DNA of 64,000 nucleotides, taken from assembly GCF_004210375.1 (NCBI RefSeq), contig NC_134829.1:57900107-57964106 (forward strand), written 5' to 3'. This DNA comes from Tachypleus tridentatus. Its lineage: Eukaryota; Arthropoda; Merostomata; Xiphosura; Limulidae. The position numbers and the translations under genes were made by a program. Within the stretch, counting starts at the first letter, position 1. The number at the start of each line of letters is the position of its first letter. A model generated the notes under the pieces. The model saw nothing but the letters and a program-made list of their open reading frames with translations, ran no database searches and was not told where the DNA came from. This document shows positions 49,691 through 61,692 of this stretch, piece by piece.

Positions 49691-49965
49691 AGGCCCGGCA
49701 TGGCGCAAGTGTGTTAAGGCGTTCAACTCGTAAGCTGAGGGTCGCGGGTTCGAATCCCGGTCGCACCAAACATGCTCGCCATTTCAGCCGTGGGGTCGTT
49801 ATAATGTCACGGCCAATCCCTCTATTCGTTGGTAAAAGAGTAGCCCAAGAGTTGGCGGTGGGTGTTGATGACTAGCTGCCTTCCCTCTAGTCTTACACTG
49901 CTAAATTAGGGACGGCTAGCGCAGACAGCCCTCGAGTAGCTTTGCGCGAAATTCAAAAACAACAA
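49691..49965 (+). mobile_element. SINE family 1, full length with perfect 13-bp TSD
   Basis: AGGCCCGGCATGG head to ATTCAAAAACAACAA tail. CGCTTGCGATGTA occurs at 49678-49690 and again at 49966-49978, a perfect target-site duplication and a sign of recent insertion. Confidence 0.96.
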
Positions 49966-50385
49966 CGCTTGCGATGTACGAATCTTCCCAATTTACGACA
50001 TCACAAGACTCATTTCTGATAAAAGCGTTTAATATTGAATAAACACATCTCTTTTTTTTTCAATGAATCAAAAATATTTTAAGTAGATACAAATTGTTAT
50101 TCTTGTTTATTTTAAAGATTGTAACACATAATGTTTTTTTGTTATTATTGTCTTCTTAGAATTTGATGTATTAAATACGATGTTTGAAAATCAGTGACGG
50201 TGTGTTACGTTCTTGGCAGAAAAATAATAATATAGAAAGATAGGGTAACAAAATGTAATATAAGACCTCACACGGTAAGAGATGTTATAAAATTATCACC
50301 TTTGTGACTGTCAAGCCGCGGTAACTTGACACGAAATAAATAAATAAAAGTAGTAGAAATCTCCAACTGCGTAAAACACCGCCAC

Positions 50386-50507
50386 ACAGTGGCTCAGCGG
50401 TATGTATATGGACGTACAACGTTAAAACCGGGTTTCAATACCCGTGGTGGGCAGAGCACAGATAGTCCATTGTGTAGGTTTCTGCTTAATTTAAAACAAC
50501 AACAGTA
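50386..50507 (+). mobile_element. SINE family 2 copy
   Basis: CAGTGGCTCAGCGGTATGTA head, GGGTTTCAATACCCGTGG and AGCACAGATAGTCCATTGTG tail. Confidence 0.88.
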
Positions 50508-50597
50508 TTCACTAAATATGATATGAATTCTAATTATATTTAATTGAATTATTAACATTCATAGGGATATGTTACGTTACTTACTTACGTGATTTGC

Positions 50598-50722
50598 TCC
50601 CCCAGCAGCACAGTGGTTTGTCTGCGGACTTGCACACTAAAAACCGGGTTTCGATACCCGCGGTGAGCAGAGCACAGATAGCCCATTGTGTAGCTTTGTG
50701 CTTAATTCTAAACAAACAAACG
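50598..50722 (+). mobile_element. SINE family 2 copy, well preserved
   Basis: CCCCCAGCAGCACAGTGGTT head, GGGTTTCGATACCCGCGG and AGATAGCCCATTGTGTAGC, ending AAACAAACAAAC. Confidence 0.92.
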
Positions 50723-50925
50723 TAAAGCACTTTCTATGTCATTGACATTTCCTATACATATCTATTAATGATATAAATATAGGTATGACAGTATATTCAG
50801 ATTTAGGCTTAGCTTTACAATGATAAATGTTCGACTTCTAAAGTCACTTCTAAATAAAGTATTATTGGATATAAACAGCTTATCCGTTTATCTTTTTGTT
50901 CTTTTGCCAACAGTACTTTTTAGCC

Positions 50926-51339
50926 TTTGTTTGTTTTCGTTTTTGAACTTCGCGCAAAGCTACACGAGGGCTATCCGAGCTGGGCGTTCTTAATTTAGCA
51001 GTGTAAGACTAGAGGAAAAGCAGCTAGTCATCACTACCCACCGCCAACTCTTGGGCTACTCTTTTACCTTGTTTTTGTTTTTCGCACAAAGCTACACGAG
51101 GGATATCTGTGCTAGCCGTCCCTAATTTAGCAGTGTAAGACTAGAGGGAAGGCAAACTAGTCATCACCACCCACCGCCAACTCTTGGGCTACTCTTTTAC
51201 CAACAAATAGTGGGATTGACAGTCACATTATAACGCCCACACGGCTGAAAGGGTGAGTATGTTTGACGCGATGGGGATGCGAACCCGCGACCCTCAGATT
51301 AGGAGTCGCACGCCTTAACATGCTTGGCCATGCCGGGCC
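50926..51339 (-). mobile_element. SINE family 1, partial plus full copy in tandem
   Basis: On the minus strand a full element (51339 to 51069) is followed by a second tail and partial body (51068 to 50926). This is the same head-to-tail tail duplication seen at 17278-17838. Confidence 0.92.
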
Positions 51340-51934
51340 CTTAGGAACGTGTATATAAATTTCATGGTAATATGATTCGATACTTTTCTAATGCTGAAAC
51401 AAAAAAAAAAGTCACTAATTGATTTTAATAAAGGCTTTAAACAAGGATTGTTCAGCACGTGTAAGAAACAAAAGGAAGTATTTTGCTTTATCTCTGTAAA
51501 AACAAATATATCGCAGATTTTATATCATTTAAATTCTATTTCACTTCAACACAAGCATAGCAGTCGAATCATTGAGTTAAATATCGGTTCCACATTTAAT
51601 TTGTCTGGTTTTTTTTCGCTTAAGGGTTCGTTGTTATGTACTCAACTGATGTTATGTTATAGAACCAGGCTACATTCGTTATATCCTACGTTTAATGGTT
51701 CGTTATTTTATATTTAAATAATGTATATTAAAGTATCATGACGACTTTCTTTACCTGTTGCCCCTATATAGGAACTTTGCTGTTAAACACATGTGACCTT
51801 TTGTTGTTTGATTATTGTTATATGTGAGAAAAATATTAGTCTTTATAGGTAGATAAACTGCTTTAACTACTGACACTGGTATCGGCTTGATCGACGGTTA
51901 TAATAAAGTTTACAAAGTGTTATAGTCATAAGAG

Positions 51935-52290
51935 TGTGTTACTTAAACACAGATAGCCTCAATAGAGTATTATCTGAACATAGTAACAATAATATATTAT
52001 CTAAACACAGATAGTGACAAGAGTTGTTGTTGTTTTGAATTAAGCACAAGAGTTGTTGTTGTTTTGAAAAAAGCTACACGATGGGCTATCTGTGCTCTGC
52101 CTACCACGAGTATCGAAACCTGGTTTTAGCATTGTAAGTCCGCAGACATACCGCTGAGCCACTGGGGGGCAGTCACAAGAGAGTATTATCTTAACACAGA
52201 CAGTAACAATAACATATTACCTAAACACAGATAGTCACAAGAGAGTATTATCTTAACACAGATAGCCACAACAGATGTATTATCTAAGCA
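51935..52290. repeat. Degenerate ~30-bp repeat, interrupted by a SINE
   Basis: Imperfect copies of AGTATTATCTTAACACAGAT with AGTCACAAGAG. A minus-oriented tRNA-headed SINE (about 52050-52170) is inserted inside, flanked by AGTGACAAGAG and AGTCACAAGAG. Confidence 0.7.
52050..52170 (-). mobile_element. SINE family 2 copy, inserted in a degenerate repeat
   Basis: Reverse orientation: CTACACGATGGGCTATCTGT, ACGAGTATCGAAACCTGG and GCTGAGCCACTGGGGGGC. Near-matching direct repeats flank it. Confidence 0.88.
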
Positions 52291-53303
52291 CAGATATTTA
52301 TTTTTGTCAGCACCATTAGGTAGCCGAATTGATTTTAAGCAAACATGCTTGCATGGTTATTCACACACTATCGTACCAAATTTTTAATTTGTGGTTTATC
52401 AGAACAAGTTAAACGAACAGCCCAAATTACCCTTAATAACTACAGCAGCTGTAGTCTTTTGTTTTTAGACTTTAGTGTATGTTTTCCTAATAGTCTTTTA
52501 TAACGAATGGTTTAATTTTTGATTTTGTAAGCTTGAGAGAACTGAGGCGTGGTAGTCTATAATAATTCTTGAATTTTTTTTGTAGCCATGAAGGTGTAAC
52601 ACACCCGAGGTAATTTGTGTGTAGATTAATTTAAGTGATTTATTTCTAGTGTGTGAAAAAGGTAACCAAATTATTTATCTGTAATTAATTATTGCTTGCC
52701 AATTACCCGTGACGCCAGTGCATTAGATTCGCGTGTGACGTATTCATTACGCCATATTCACATTCTGTGTGTTTGTAAATAAATAGCACCACTTTGAGAA
52801 CATTTTTCCAAGTTTTTCTCAATTTCTGGCCGTAAATGACACTTTTTCGTTTGAATACTCGGTAGATACTTGAAAAACTAACAATACATAATTGTTTTTG
52901 ACACTATTCATTGCTTTATAGCGCAGTGAACGTCGAATCTGCGTGTGAGCTCTTCAGCAAATTGAGCTGATCGATTTTTGCTGTGCATTTGAATGAAGAA
53001 AAGAAGTTCTCTGTGACGGGAAACAAAGGCGAAACGGGAAAATTGTGACATCTATTGAAAATCTACATGCACACAGAATAAAAAATTTCGCAAAGTTGAG
53101 GGTTGCACATAGTGTAATAAAAGGTTTTCAAGTATCATATAAGCAACGGTTTCATTATAATATGATGACGATAATGATAACACGCTGAACAGAAACATAT
53201 CCATGTTTAAAAAGCAATGTAAAAACTGTAGCTAGTCATAGTACACATGCTGATGACAGTAAAAAAAAAAAACTACAAGATTTTCACGATTTAATCGTTT
53301 TGT
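52291..53303. other. Unassigned region
   Basis: No coding frame or repeat family recognised. The same is true of 51340-51934, 54402-55282, 55347-56064 and 57166-58436. Confidence 0.5.
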
Positions 53304-53314
53304 TGGATGTTCGG

Positions 53315-53594
53315 TTTCTGGTTTGATTTTTTTGAAATTTGGCGCAAAGCTACACGAGGGTTATCTATGCTAGCCGTCCCTAATTTAGAAGTGTAAGACT
53401 AGAGGGAAGGCAGCTAGTCATCACCACCCACAGCCAACTCTTAAGCTACTCTTTTACCAACGAATAGTGGGATTGACCGTAACATTATAATGCCCCACTG
53501 CTGAGAGGGCGATCATGTTTGGTGTGACGGGGATTCGAACTCGCGACTCTCGGATTACGAGTCGAGTGCTTTAACCACCTGGCCACGCCAGGCC
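53315..53594 (-). mobile_element. SINE family 1, full length with TSD
   Basis: Reverse-oriented full copy flanked by TGGATGTTCGG at 53304-53314 and 53595-53605, an 11-bp target-site duplication. Confidence 0.95.
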
Positions 53595-54049
53595 TGGATG
53601 TTCGGAAATTCAATAGAATTCTAATTCAGTTATGCTACAATACAGAAATCTTCATGTTTTACAAAAGCAAAGTTTCTAGCTCTGACTCCAGTATTTAACA
53701 TACCACTGGGCTGAAACGATATACGTGTTTTACTCGACTTTCATCAATACACCTGGGGTTCATATTTTTTAAAATTTTTATTTATTTTTTATGTTATTTA
53801 CACATTAACATCTTCTGACACAAAAATTATAAAACTGTCGATGTGTTGTATTCGAATAATTTTTGTGAATAAAAGTCGCATGCGGCCCATGCGGACCCCA
53901 AGTAATATACAAATTCGGAGCTCTGTTCTTCATCAGGCATTATGAGTATGGACTCACAGGGGTTATCCATTGTGATAAACAGTGATTACGTATTTAGATC
54001 TCTCCTGAAGTGAAATAATGCACAAAACCTACTTCAGAGACGTCTCCAG

Positions 54050-54253
54050 GATCTCCCTGCAATGCAGAAAGGTGTTAAATCTACCTTTGTAGATCTAGGA
54101 TTGTTTGACACAAGACAACATGCTGGCAAGATGTTCCAGCAACAAGAACACGATGCTATCTTTGCCCAAGAACTGCAGACAGGAAAGTCTGTCAAATCTG
54201 TAGAGCATGTGGAAACCATGGTTGCGCTGATCACCACCCAGTGTACTGTGTGA
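54050..54253 (+). pseudogene. Unassigned ORF fragment, possibly from a mobile element
   Basis: The plus frame reads QDLPAMQKGVKSTFVDLGLF and later HAGKMFQQQEHDAIFAQELQ, to a stop at 54251-54253; 63 codons from the ATG at 54062. Composition is protein-like (balanced charge, no low complexity), unlike the surrounding intron-like sequence. I do not recognise the family. There is no good splice acceptor nearby and the frame is short, so it looks like a retrocopy or transposon-derived fragment. A SINE follows directly. Confidence 0.3.
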
Positions 54254-54271
54254 TAAGTGTTTGTTAAATGA

Positions 54272-54401
54272 TGTTGTTGTTGTTTTTTGAATGAAGCACA
54301 AAGCTACACAACGGGCTATCTGTGTTCTGCTCACCACGGGTATCAAAACCCGGTTTTTAGCGTTGTAAGTCCGCTGACATCCCGCTGAGCCACTGGGGGG
54401 C
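54272..54401 (-). mobile_element. SINE family 2 copy
   Basis: Reverse orientation with CGGGCTATCTGTGTTCTGC and GCTGAGCCACTGGGGGGC. TGTTAAATGA and TGTAAAATGA flank it as a probable TSD. Confidence 0.9.
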
Positions 54402-55282
54402 TTGTAAAATGACTGGTAAAAGATATGAGAGACACTTTATGTTCATTCAGAATATGTTTTGCAAACAAGTTGTCCAAAATTTGGCATTAGTTTAGCTCTG
54501 AACCAAAGTTTGATGCAGTTCGACCCCTCTTGGGTTCATTCGAACCCCAAGCACATTTTCGTACAATTTGGTGTTTTTTGTTACATTGTCGAGAAATCTG
54601 TTTCTTCATTCAGTATTTTATTAATGTCAATGATGACTATTTGTGTCTAAATATGAGAAAGTAGTTACACGTAAATTTCATATTTTGTAATAATAAATCA
54701 CATATTATATACTTATGGTTCTCAGTCTTTCTTACACTTTATTTGCACAATGCTATGAGAAAGCACTATGCTAACTTTTCAACAACTGAATCATAGCTTC
54801 AACATTATGATCATTAAACATATGTGGGATCCGTATGGACTCCAGGTGAACTGAAAGGTATATATTTTAAGGTGTACTGATGAAGGTTAAATGAGCATAC
54901 TAGTTCTGGTTCCACAACTTAACATTGTAACTCTTGTTCCAAAATAACACGTAAAGATGCAGGCCGAGAAAAACGTGTTTTATCCAGGATAACTTTATAA
55001 TTCTTGTTTCAAGATAACACATACACAACACAGTTAAGGAAATCCTCACGTGTTTCCTAAGCACATTTTCAATCTGTTATTCTAAGATATCACGTATCAC
55101 TGGGCCAAGTAAAATAACAACTAGAGATATAAACTCAGTTAATACATTATATTTAAGTATGCTATTCAGTCGTATTATTTAGACCGTCAACAATTCAAAT
55201 TACGAACAAAGGTTTCAGAAGAACTGTTTTGGGCATAGCTATTAGAAAATTTGCCATTAATACTAAGTATAACTGCAAAGGT

Positions 55283-55346
55283 ATGGCATGGCCTGGTGGT
55301 CTGTACAAGCGATTCGCAATCTGTGGGTCACGAGGTCGAATCCTCG
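55283..55346 (+). mobile_element. tRNA-like SINE head only
   Basis: GGCATGGCCTGGTGGTCTGT, then GGTCGAATCCTCG: head with B-box but no body. It could also be a decayed tRNA pseudogene. Confidence 0.5.
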
Positions 55347-56075
55347 TTTTAAAAATTATTGTTTCTTCTAGAGTAATAAGTATGAAAAGTATCTTGGTTA
55401 ATACAAAATATATGTGTCCGTCAAAAAAGACTAGTGTTATAAGCCTACACTTACTGCTGAACCACTGTGGGACTAAAACGTTCATAAATCTGTCTACGCA
55501 CTTCTTAATCGGGCGGAGGAGGGCAATTTGCTAGCAACGTTTAGTTTGAAAATTTACCCTGAATGACTAAGTGTCTCTATATCTAGATCAACATGTCCGC
55601 CTTTATGTCATTTTCTCAATAAATTCACCTGCTAGATCACACACGTCTTTTATCTTCGTTTTATATCCGGAGAGGGTTGGTTGTTGGAAGTTTATGTAAT
55701 CGCTATGAAAGTACGTTCAGAGCTTTAATAAAGAAATTTTGAATAACAAAGGAACACGTGCGATGAATGGAACAATAACGTGCTGGGTTCATTAGTATTT
55801 AGTGTTGACTAAATTATGCATTCCAGAAGTCACAGTGCGATTAACATTTGTTGTAATATACAACAACAACAAATTGCGAGAAGTCAATGTCTTTTTTTTT
55901 CTCTATCGTACTGCTTAAATACTACATTGAATTTTACATTATATCTAGTTTTACATTATATCGTTTTAAAAGACACGAGAAAATCTCCACTTTTGGTGAA
56001 ATCACGTCTTGTTTTTTTTAGCGTAACATATTAAGTATATCTGCAGGGCGTTAAGTCAGGCATTTTGTCGCACTG

Positions 56076-56350
56076 TTTGTTTGTTTTTTAATTTCGCGCA
56101 AAGCTACTCGAGGGCTATCTGCGCTAGCCGTCCCTAATTTAGCAGTGTAAGACTACAGGGAAGGCGGCTATTCATCACCACCCACCGCCAACTCTTGGGC
56201 TACTCTTTTACCAACGAATAGTGGAATTGACCGTCGCTTTATAACGCCCCCACGGCTGATAGGGCGAGTATGTTTGGTGCGACGTGGATTCGAATCCGCG
56301 ACCCCCGGATTACGAGTCGAACGCTTTAACCTACCCGGCCGTGTCGGGCC
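56076..56350 (-). mobile_element. SINE family 1, full length with TSD
   Basis: Flanked by TTGTCGCACTG (56065-56075) and TTGTCGGACTG (56351-56361), 10 of 11 matching. Confidence 0.94.
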
Positions 56351-56407
56351 TTGTCGGACTGAAAGTAAATATCAAGCGATTGCACTCAATATTCATTCAT
56401 TTGATTT

Positions 56408-56525
56408 GATTGTTCCTTGTTAAGCACAAAGTTACACGCAATGGGCTATCTGCGCCGTGCTCATTGCAGGTATCAAAGCACAGTTTTTAGCGTTGTAAGC
56501 CCTCAGATTTACAGCTGGATTATTG
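56408..56525 (-). mobile_element. SINE family 2 copy, diverged
   Basis: Reverse orientation: GTTAAGCACAAAGTTACACG tail, GCAGGTATCAAAGCACAG and a decayed head. Confidence 0.8.
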
Positions 56526-56939
56526 ATAAGTTCCAAAATACGAAACCTAACAGAATACGACGTAAGGTTAAAAAGAACTTGGAAGAAGTATAAGATTCAC
56601 AGTTAAATCCCTGCACTAGACGCGGCACAAACAACTCATCCTACAGTTTCATGTATAATAGGAAAGAAGCAGTAATAACTTTCAGGAATAAATTACGGTT
56701 TCGCGTGAGTAATAAATTTCCCTTAAATAAACCCTACAGCACAGATAACCCATTATGTTGCATTGTGCTTAACTTAAAAAAAAACCAAAACAAGATAAAC
56801 CCAATGTCAAGTCACTGAAAAAATTATCGAAGTTGTATGCTAAAAAAACAACAAACATACAACTGCTTAGGAACATTACACCAAAATCGCACCTAAAGAA
56901 ATACACTTTATTACTGCTTTTAATTTTCCTTTTAATAAA

Positions 56940-57165
56940 ATGGTCTAGTGGTCAGTTCGCTCGACTCACAGGTCAGAATTACCCGTTTTCGGACATTCTT
57001 GCCCTTATATAACGTTATGAAACGACGATGAAAAAGCAGCCCAAGAGGTGGCGGTGGGTGTTGTTTTGCTGCCTTCCCTCTAGTCTATCACTAACAAATT
57101 GGGGACGGTTAGCACAGATAGCTCTCGTGTAGCTCTGCGCGAAATTTAAACCAAATCAAACCTGT
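56940..57165 (+). mobile_element. SINE family 1, head rearranged
   Basis: A tRNA-like start TGGTCTAGTGGTCAGTTCGC joins a shortened body with CTGCCTTCCCTCTAGTC and tail CTCGTGTAGCTCTGCGCG. Confidence 0.75.
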
Positions 57166-58447
57166 CATTCAGTTGTTAACATGTAACTGTTATTTGATAA
57201 ACATATCAATCCATAGCATGATGTCTACTGGAAGATATAAACACCTTGAAACGAAACTGTAAATAATTTTATTTGTAAAATAATGACTTTTGTTTAACTT
57301 TTAAAACGCTTCATAATACGTATTGTATTTTTGTATATGATGTAATAAAAAACACATTAGGTGTGGAAAAAGATGCTGCCAAAACACAATTGCGTGTGTG
57401 ACGTAAAAAAAATGAAATAAAAAACTGTTGACCAAACTAGTAGCTAAACTTACAGCATCAATAATAATTTCACAGCAAACAGGCATTTATTAGTTAGTCA
57501 GTCCGTGTCTTTTTTTTTTTTTTTTGCTCAACGTGGCTCATGATCGTGGGTAAAACAAAATACACGGCTTAGCTAACTGATGAATTAATATTTACTGTAA
57601 AATTAATGTCAGTGTTATAAGTGTAGTCATCAGTTTAACCGCCAATTTTGAGTTCATTCCGTTAAGTCACGCACTGAATAATTCTTAGGCCGTGACGTGT
57701 TTTTTTTTTTACACCTAACGTGTTTTTGATTAGATATCATGACGTTTTGTCAACACACACTAATAAACCACAACAAATAAGAAAGTGATGCTTTATAATT
57801 GTAACCCTATTATTCTGAACAAACTTATACTTTACAGAACCAATTAGACTCTTTAAAATATATGGAGGTAATTTGGCCACTGTAAAACAGTTTTAATAGT
57901 TTTTTATACTTACGCCATGGAATCTAGATTAACAGTTTCTTGTCATCAACTCATGCACCCTGTACATCAAGCATCTTTATTCACGTGACTCTTTGCGTAG
58001 ACGTGTGCAAAATGCTTTCTTAAATTTGAATAATTTTGCATGTGTGGTATATGTTTATATCATATGCGACTCCTATTTTTAGATTGTAAAGATCTATCAG
58101 AGTACCGACCTTGTGAAAAAAAAAATCCGTAAATTTTAAATATGTTTTTCTATCCAATAAATTTTAGTACTTCTGATAGGAAGCAAAAGACAAGGAAGAA
58201 ACTTAATGAATATTGGATATGTTATATTTCATGTATTTCTTAACGGATTGTCTTAAAATTTGGTAATGTAGTAAACGTCAGTAGAGCACATCCACTGAAA
58301 ATGTATGATAGTTTGGATTACCATAGTTTGAGATACAGAAGGTAGAGAAATCGCTAAGCTATCACTCGTGTTAATAACACAGTATGTCGTGCACCATGTT
58401 ATTTTGACCGCAAGACACATTACCACGTGCGACGTGTCTTAATAACA

Positions 58448-58722
58448 TTTGTTTGTTTGTTTGTTTTTGAATTTCGCACAAAGCTACTCGAGGGCTATCT
58501 GTGCTAGCCGTCGCTAATTTTGCAGATTAAGACTACAGGGAAGGCGGCTATTCATCACCACCCACTGCCAACTCTTGGGCTACTCTTTTACCAACGAATA
58601 GTGGGATTGACCGTCACATTATAACGCCCCCACGGCTGGGAGGGCGAGCATGTTTGGCGCGACGCGGGCGCGAACCCGTGACCCTCGGATTACGAGTCGC
58701 ACGCGTTACGCGCTTGGCCATG
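58448..58722 (-). mobile_element. SINE family 1, near full length with TSD
   Basis: Flanked by TCTTAATAACA (58437-58447) and TCTTGATAACA (58723-58733). The first few head bases are missing. Confidence 0.93.
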
Positions 58723-59164
58723 TCTTGATAACAAGGTGTACCATTTTAGCTTTTGTAACAGAAATTACTTATTGGTTTTCCTGTTCATCAGGGTTCTGTC
58801 CATGTTTTGCACTAAGATGGGTCAGGTTGATCTATTTCGCACTCTCAGAAATTAGTTTGTTTGCACTGTCACAGAATTCGAGGTATCAACCTATTTTACA
58901 TTCTTGCTTTACTTACAGTATATTAATTTTTTCTACTGTCCAATACATGAGGTAATATTAACTCGTATATATTTCCACTAGTTTTACATGATCGTACTGT
59001 TAGTCCGTGTTCACAATATATTTCAGTGATAGGCACACACACAAAATCCTGTTTTGTTTACTTACAAAATATTTTCATAACAGAGCTACGTCTGTACCTA
59101 AGATTGAATTAGTCTCAACACTGTTTGGTTTGAGAGTTTATTATTTATGGTGATTAGAATGTTG

Positions 59165-59385
59165 AGGTTCACGTATTACGTAACTCTAGTTTGTTCATGG
59201 CTCATCACGTATTACGTAACTCTCTGGTTTGTTCATGGCTCATCACGTATTACGTAACTCTAGTTTGTTCATGGCTCATCACGTATTACGTAACTCTAGT
59301 TTGTTCATGGCTCACCACGTATTACGTAACTCTCTGGTTTGTTCATGGCTCATCACGTATTACGTAACTCTCTAGTTTGTTCATC
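59165..59385. repeat. 36-38-bp tandem repeat, about 6 copies
   Basis: CACGTATTACGTAACTCT, then AGTTTGTTCATGGCTCAT, with TCTGG and TCTAG variants and unit lengths differing by two bases. Confidence 0.9.
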
Positions 59386-59699
59386 AGTTCATAACTTTCT
59401 TATGTTATAAAACGAGTTACCTTAAGAGTGTCACCGACAACAATCAAGGAGCTTCTCCAGAAAACATATTAAAAACTTACATAACACCAGTCGTAGAATA
59501 TGTCTGTATAACATGGATAAATGTATCATAATCATACATCAACAAACTACAGCAAATAAAAAACTATATTTTTTTAGCATTTTAAGTCCACATACATGCA
59601 GCTGTGTCCCTGGGGAACGATTTGGAGGGTCTGTGTTTAAAGGGGACGAGCCATTCAAACAAAAAAAAATTTAAGAGGTGCAGATAATTTAGATAGTGT

Positions 59700-59818
59700 G
59701 TGTGTGTTTTCCTATAGCAAAGTTATACCGGGCTATCTGCTGAACCCACCGGTGGAAATCGAACCTTTGATTTTAGCGTTGTAAGTCCGTAGACTTACTG
59801 CTGTACTAGCGGGGTACG
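59700..59818 (-). mobile_element. SINE family 3 copy
   Basis: Reverse orientation: CCGGGCTATCTGCTGAACCC, GGAAATCGAACCTTTGA and GTAAGTCCGTAGACTTACTG. Confidence 0.85.
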
Positions 59819-59937
59819 TGTTAGATAGAAATATAATTGATTCTATGACAATCATACTTATTTTTATATGTTCGCTATTACGTGCTTACCAACATTAAAA
59901 CTAACATACAAACTTTGCGAACTAAAGCATTTTACAC

Positions 59938-60048
59938 TCCCCCCAGTGGTATGTCTTCGGACTTATACTGGGTTTCGATACCCGTGGTGGGCAGAGTACA
60001 AATAATCCTTTATGGAATTTTGTGCTTAATAACAAACAAGAACAACAA
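59938..60048 (+). mobile_element. SINE family 2 copy with internal deletion
   Basis: CCCCCCAGTGGTATGTCTTC head, GGGTTTCGATACCCGTGG, and a shortened anticodon-arm region. Confidence 0.85.
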
Positions 60049-60289
60049 CTAATTTTAGTGAGTACCAGGTGATCAAAATTAATAATACAATTGTTTTATT
60101 TATAGCATGCTTTAATTTCTAACTATTATTCTGAAATAAGCAGTGATTAAACTGGTTTCAGTTGTCTTTGTAAGCATTCTCTTTAGAACTAGTATTTGTA
60201 TATTTCAGGTCAATAATATCAAAGGTTTTGTGTAAGATAATTATAAAATTTGCAAATGTAGGCCAGTTCCATAATGTTATTGTTTTCTA

Positions 60290-60400
60290 AGTGTAAAGCT
60301 AAATGGCGAACTATATGTACTTTGTCCACCATGGAAAGTCGAACCCCGAATTTTAGCGTTGTCAGTCAGTAAATCTACAACTGACCAACCGGATTACGCC
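60290..60400 (-). mobile_element. SINE family 3 copy, diverged, next to zinc-finger exon
   Basis: Reverse orientation: CACCATGGAAAGTCGAACCC and TTTTAGCGTTGTCAGTCAG; it ends about 40 bp from the donor of the zinc-finger exon. Confidence 0.7.
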
Positions 60401-60441
60401 ATGCACGAAGTAATATTTGAATAAAAATAAAATTGTCTTAC

Positions 60442-60637
60442 CCTTCCATCTGCTTCTGCCAGTGATGTTCCACATTTCCGACAGGCGGCTATTTTACAGT
60501 CTGCACACTGGGACATGGTTTCAGCTGTTAGCACAGTGACGTGACACTGTGGGCAAAGCTGTTGTTGCTGAGCTTGAACAGGGGGTGGCGCTGAAGTTGT
60601 TCCAGGTGTGGTTTCTTGTCGTGTTTGCTGTACTTTC
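60442..60637 (-). CDS. Zinc-finger exon of Piccolo/RIM/rabphilin type
   Basis: On the minus strand, acceptor CACTACTTTCCAG and donor GTAAGA enclose 196 nt, phase 2 in and 0 out. The 65 residues start KVQQTRQETT, pass through a Pro/Gln stretch (SAPPPVQAQQQQ) and give LCPQCHVTV, QCADC and CRKCG. The spacing C-x2-C-x12-C-x2-C-x4-C-x2-C is the first six ligands of the FYVE-like zinc finger of Piccolo, Bassoon, Fife, RIM and rabphilin. The last CxxC pair would be in the next exon, at lower coordinates. This domain sits near the N-terminus in that family, so the exon may be the start of another family member or a displaced part of the plus-strand gene. Neighbouring exons were not found. Confidence 0.78.
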
Positions 60638-61579
60638 CTGGAAAGTAGTGGTGTACGACATACGATTAACACAAACAAAATCAAACCGTTTACATTGTTT
60701 TTATCAAAAGTTTTCTGGATAAATTGTTGTTCTAACTTATAAAGGGTGAAGTTTTATTATTGTATACGTACAGTTACTCGACTCCAGACGTATTTTCTAC
60801 AGGTATAATATCGATATGTACCTTCTGATAATGTATTCATGTTTAAAAAGTTTTATTAACCACCGAATGTGCCACGAAACACTAAAGCACTCAATCTTCG
60901 TCTGACCTTATTAACACTTACATAACATCCACCCTATTTCTCGAACGGATGTACATTCAGGGCAAACTGGAATAAGTAAGTACTGGAGGGCAAAGTTCAA
61001 TCATCGTCTTTCATGTTTATCCTTGATAAAAGTTTCTAATAAAAGAAATTTAGGAGTAACTCAACTGACAAGATGACAGGAGTCAGAAAGGGTAAGTTCA
61101 GGCAATTTGTAATCTGAAAAAAAAGAAATTAGGGCGTAAAATGTTCAAATTCGCATTCTCGACCTCATACGTCGTTCCACTGCAGAAATCGTATAATACA
61201 CCATTTAACAAAAGGAATGCTCTTCTGTGTTAAAACAAATAATATAATATTTTTATTGCGACAATAAATAAAGTAATAATCCAACAACGATCTTCTTCTA
61301 GTGAAAAAAGAGAAAATAAAGTGTGTGTGATAAAGGCTATCCATAGAAGTTACTTATCTAAACAGTTATTTTGTTTAATCGCAAACTCTGTTATGAGGTT
61401 ACAGCTATCATGTTTGACACGTTAATGGTTAGAAACGGATTATTCAACTGGTCTTCAGATATGGCGACGACATATTCTGATTTTATTTTTATTTAAGTTA
61501 ATGAATCTAAATAGAAACTCAGTCTCTATATTTTGTATCGAGGGCGTTCAAGTAGAATAAAACTAAAGCAGATTGGCTT
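60638..61579 (-). other. Sequence 5' of the zinc-finger exon, unassigned
   Basis: It should be intron on the minus strand. I could not find the preceding exon, which must end in phase 2. 61693-62432, 62701-63570 and 63691-64000 are also unassigned. Confidence 0.45.
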
Positions 61580-61692
61580 CAGCTTATTTTTTAAGCAAAA
61601 GCCTACACAAAGGGCTATCTGTTCTCTGCCCACCACGGGCATCGAAACCCGATTTCTAGAGGTATAAGCCTGCAGACGTACCACTGTGGGGC
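61580..61692 (-). mobile_element. SINE family 2 copy
   Basis: Reverse orientation: AAAGGGCTATCTGTTCTCTG, CACGGGCATCGAAACCCG and CGTACCACTGTGGGGC. Confidence 0.88.

Noticed and set aside
49681-49875. Open frames over SINEs (also near 17260, 26280, 44950, 58650)
   Set aside because: They coincide with tRNA-derived SINE heads and bodies, which are RNA polymerase III-type elements without protein.
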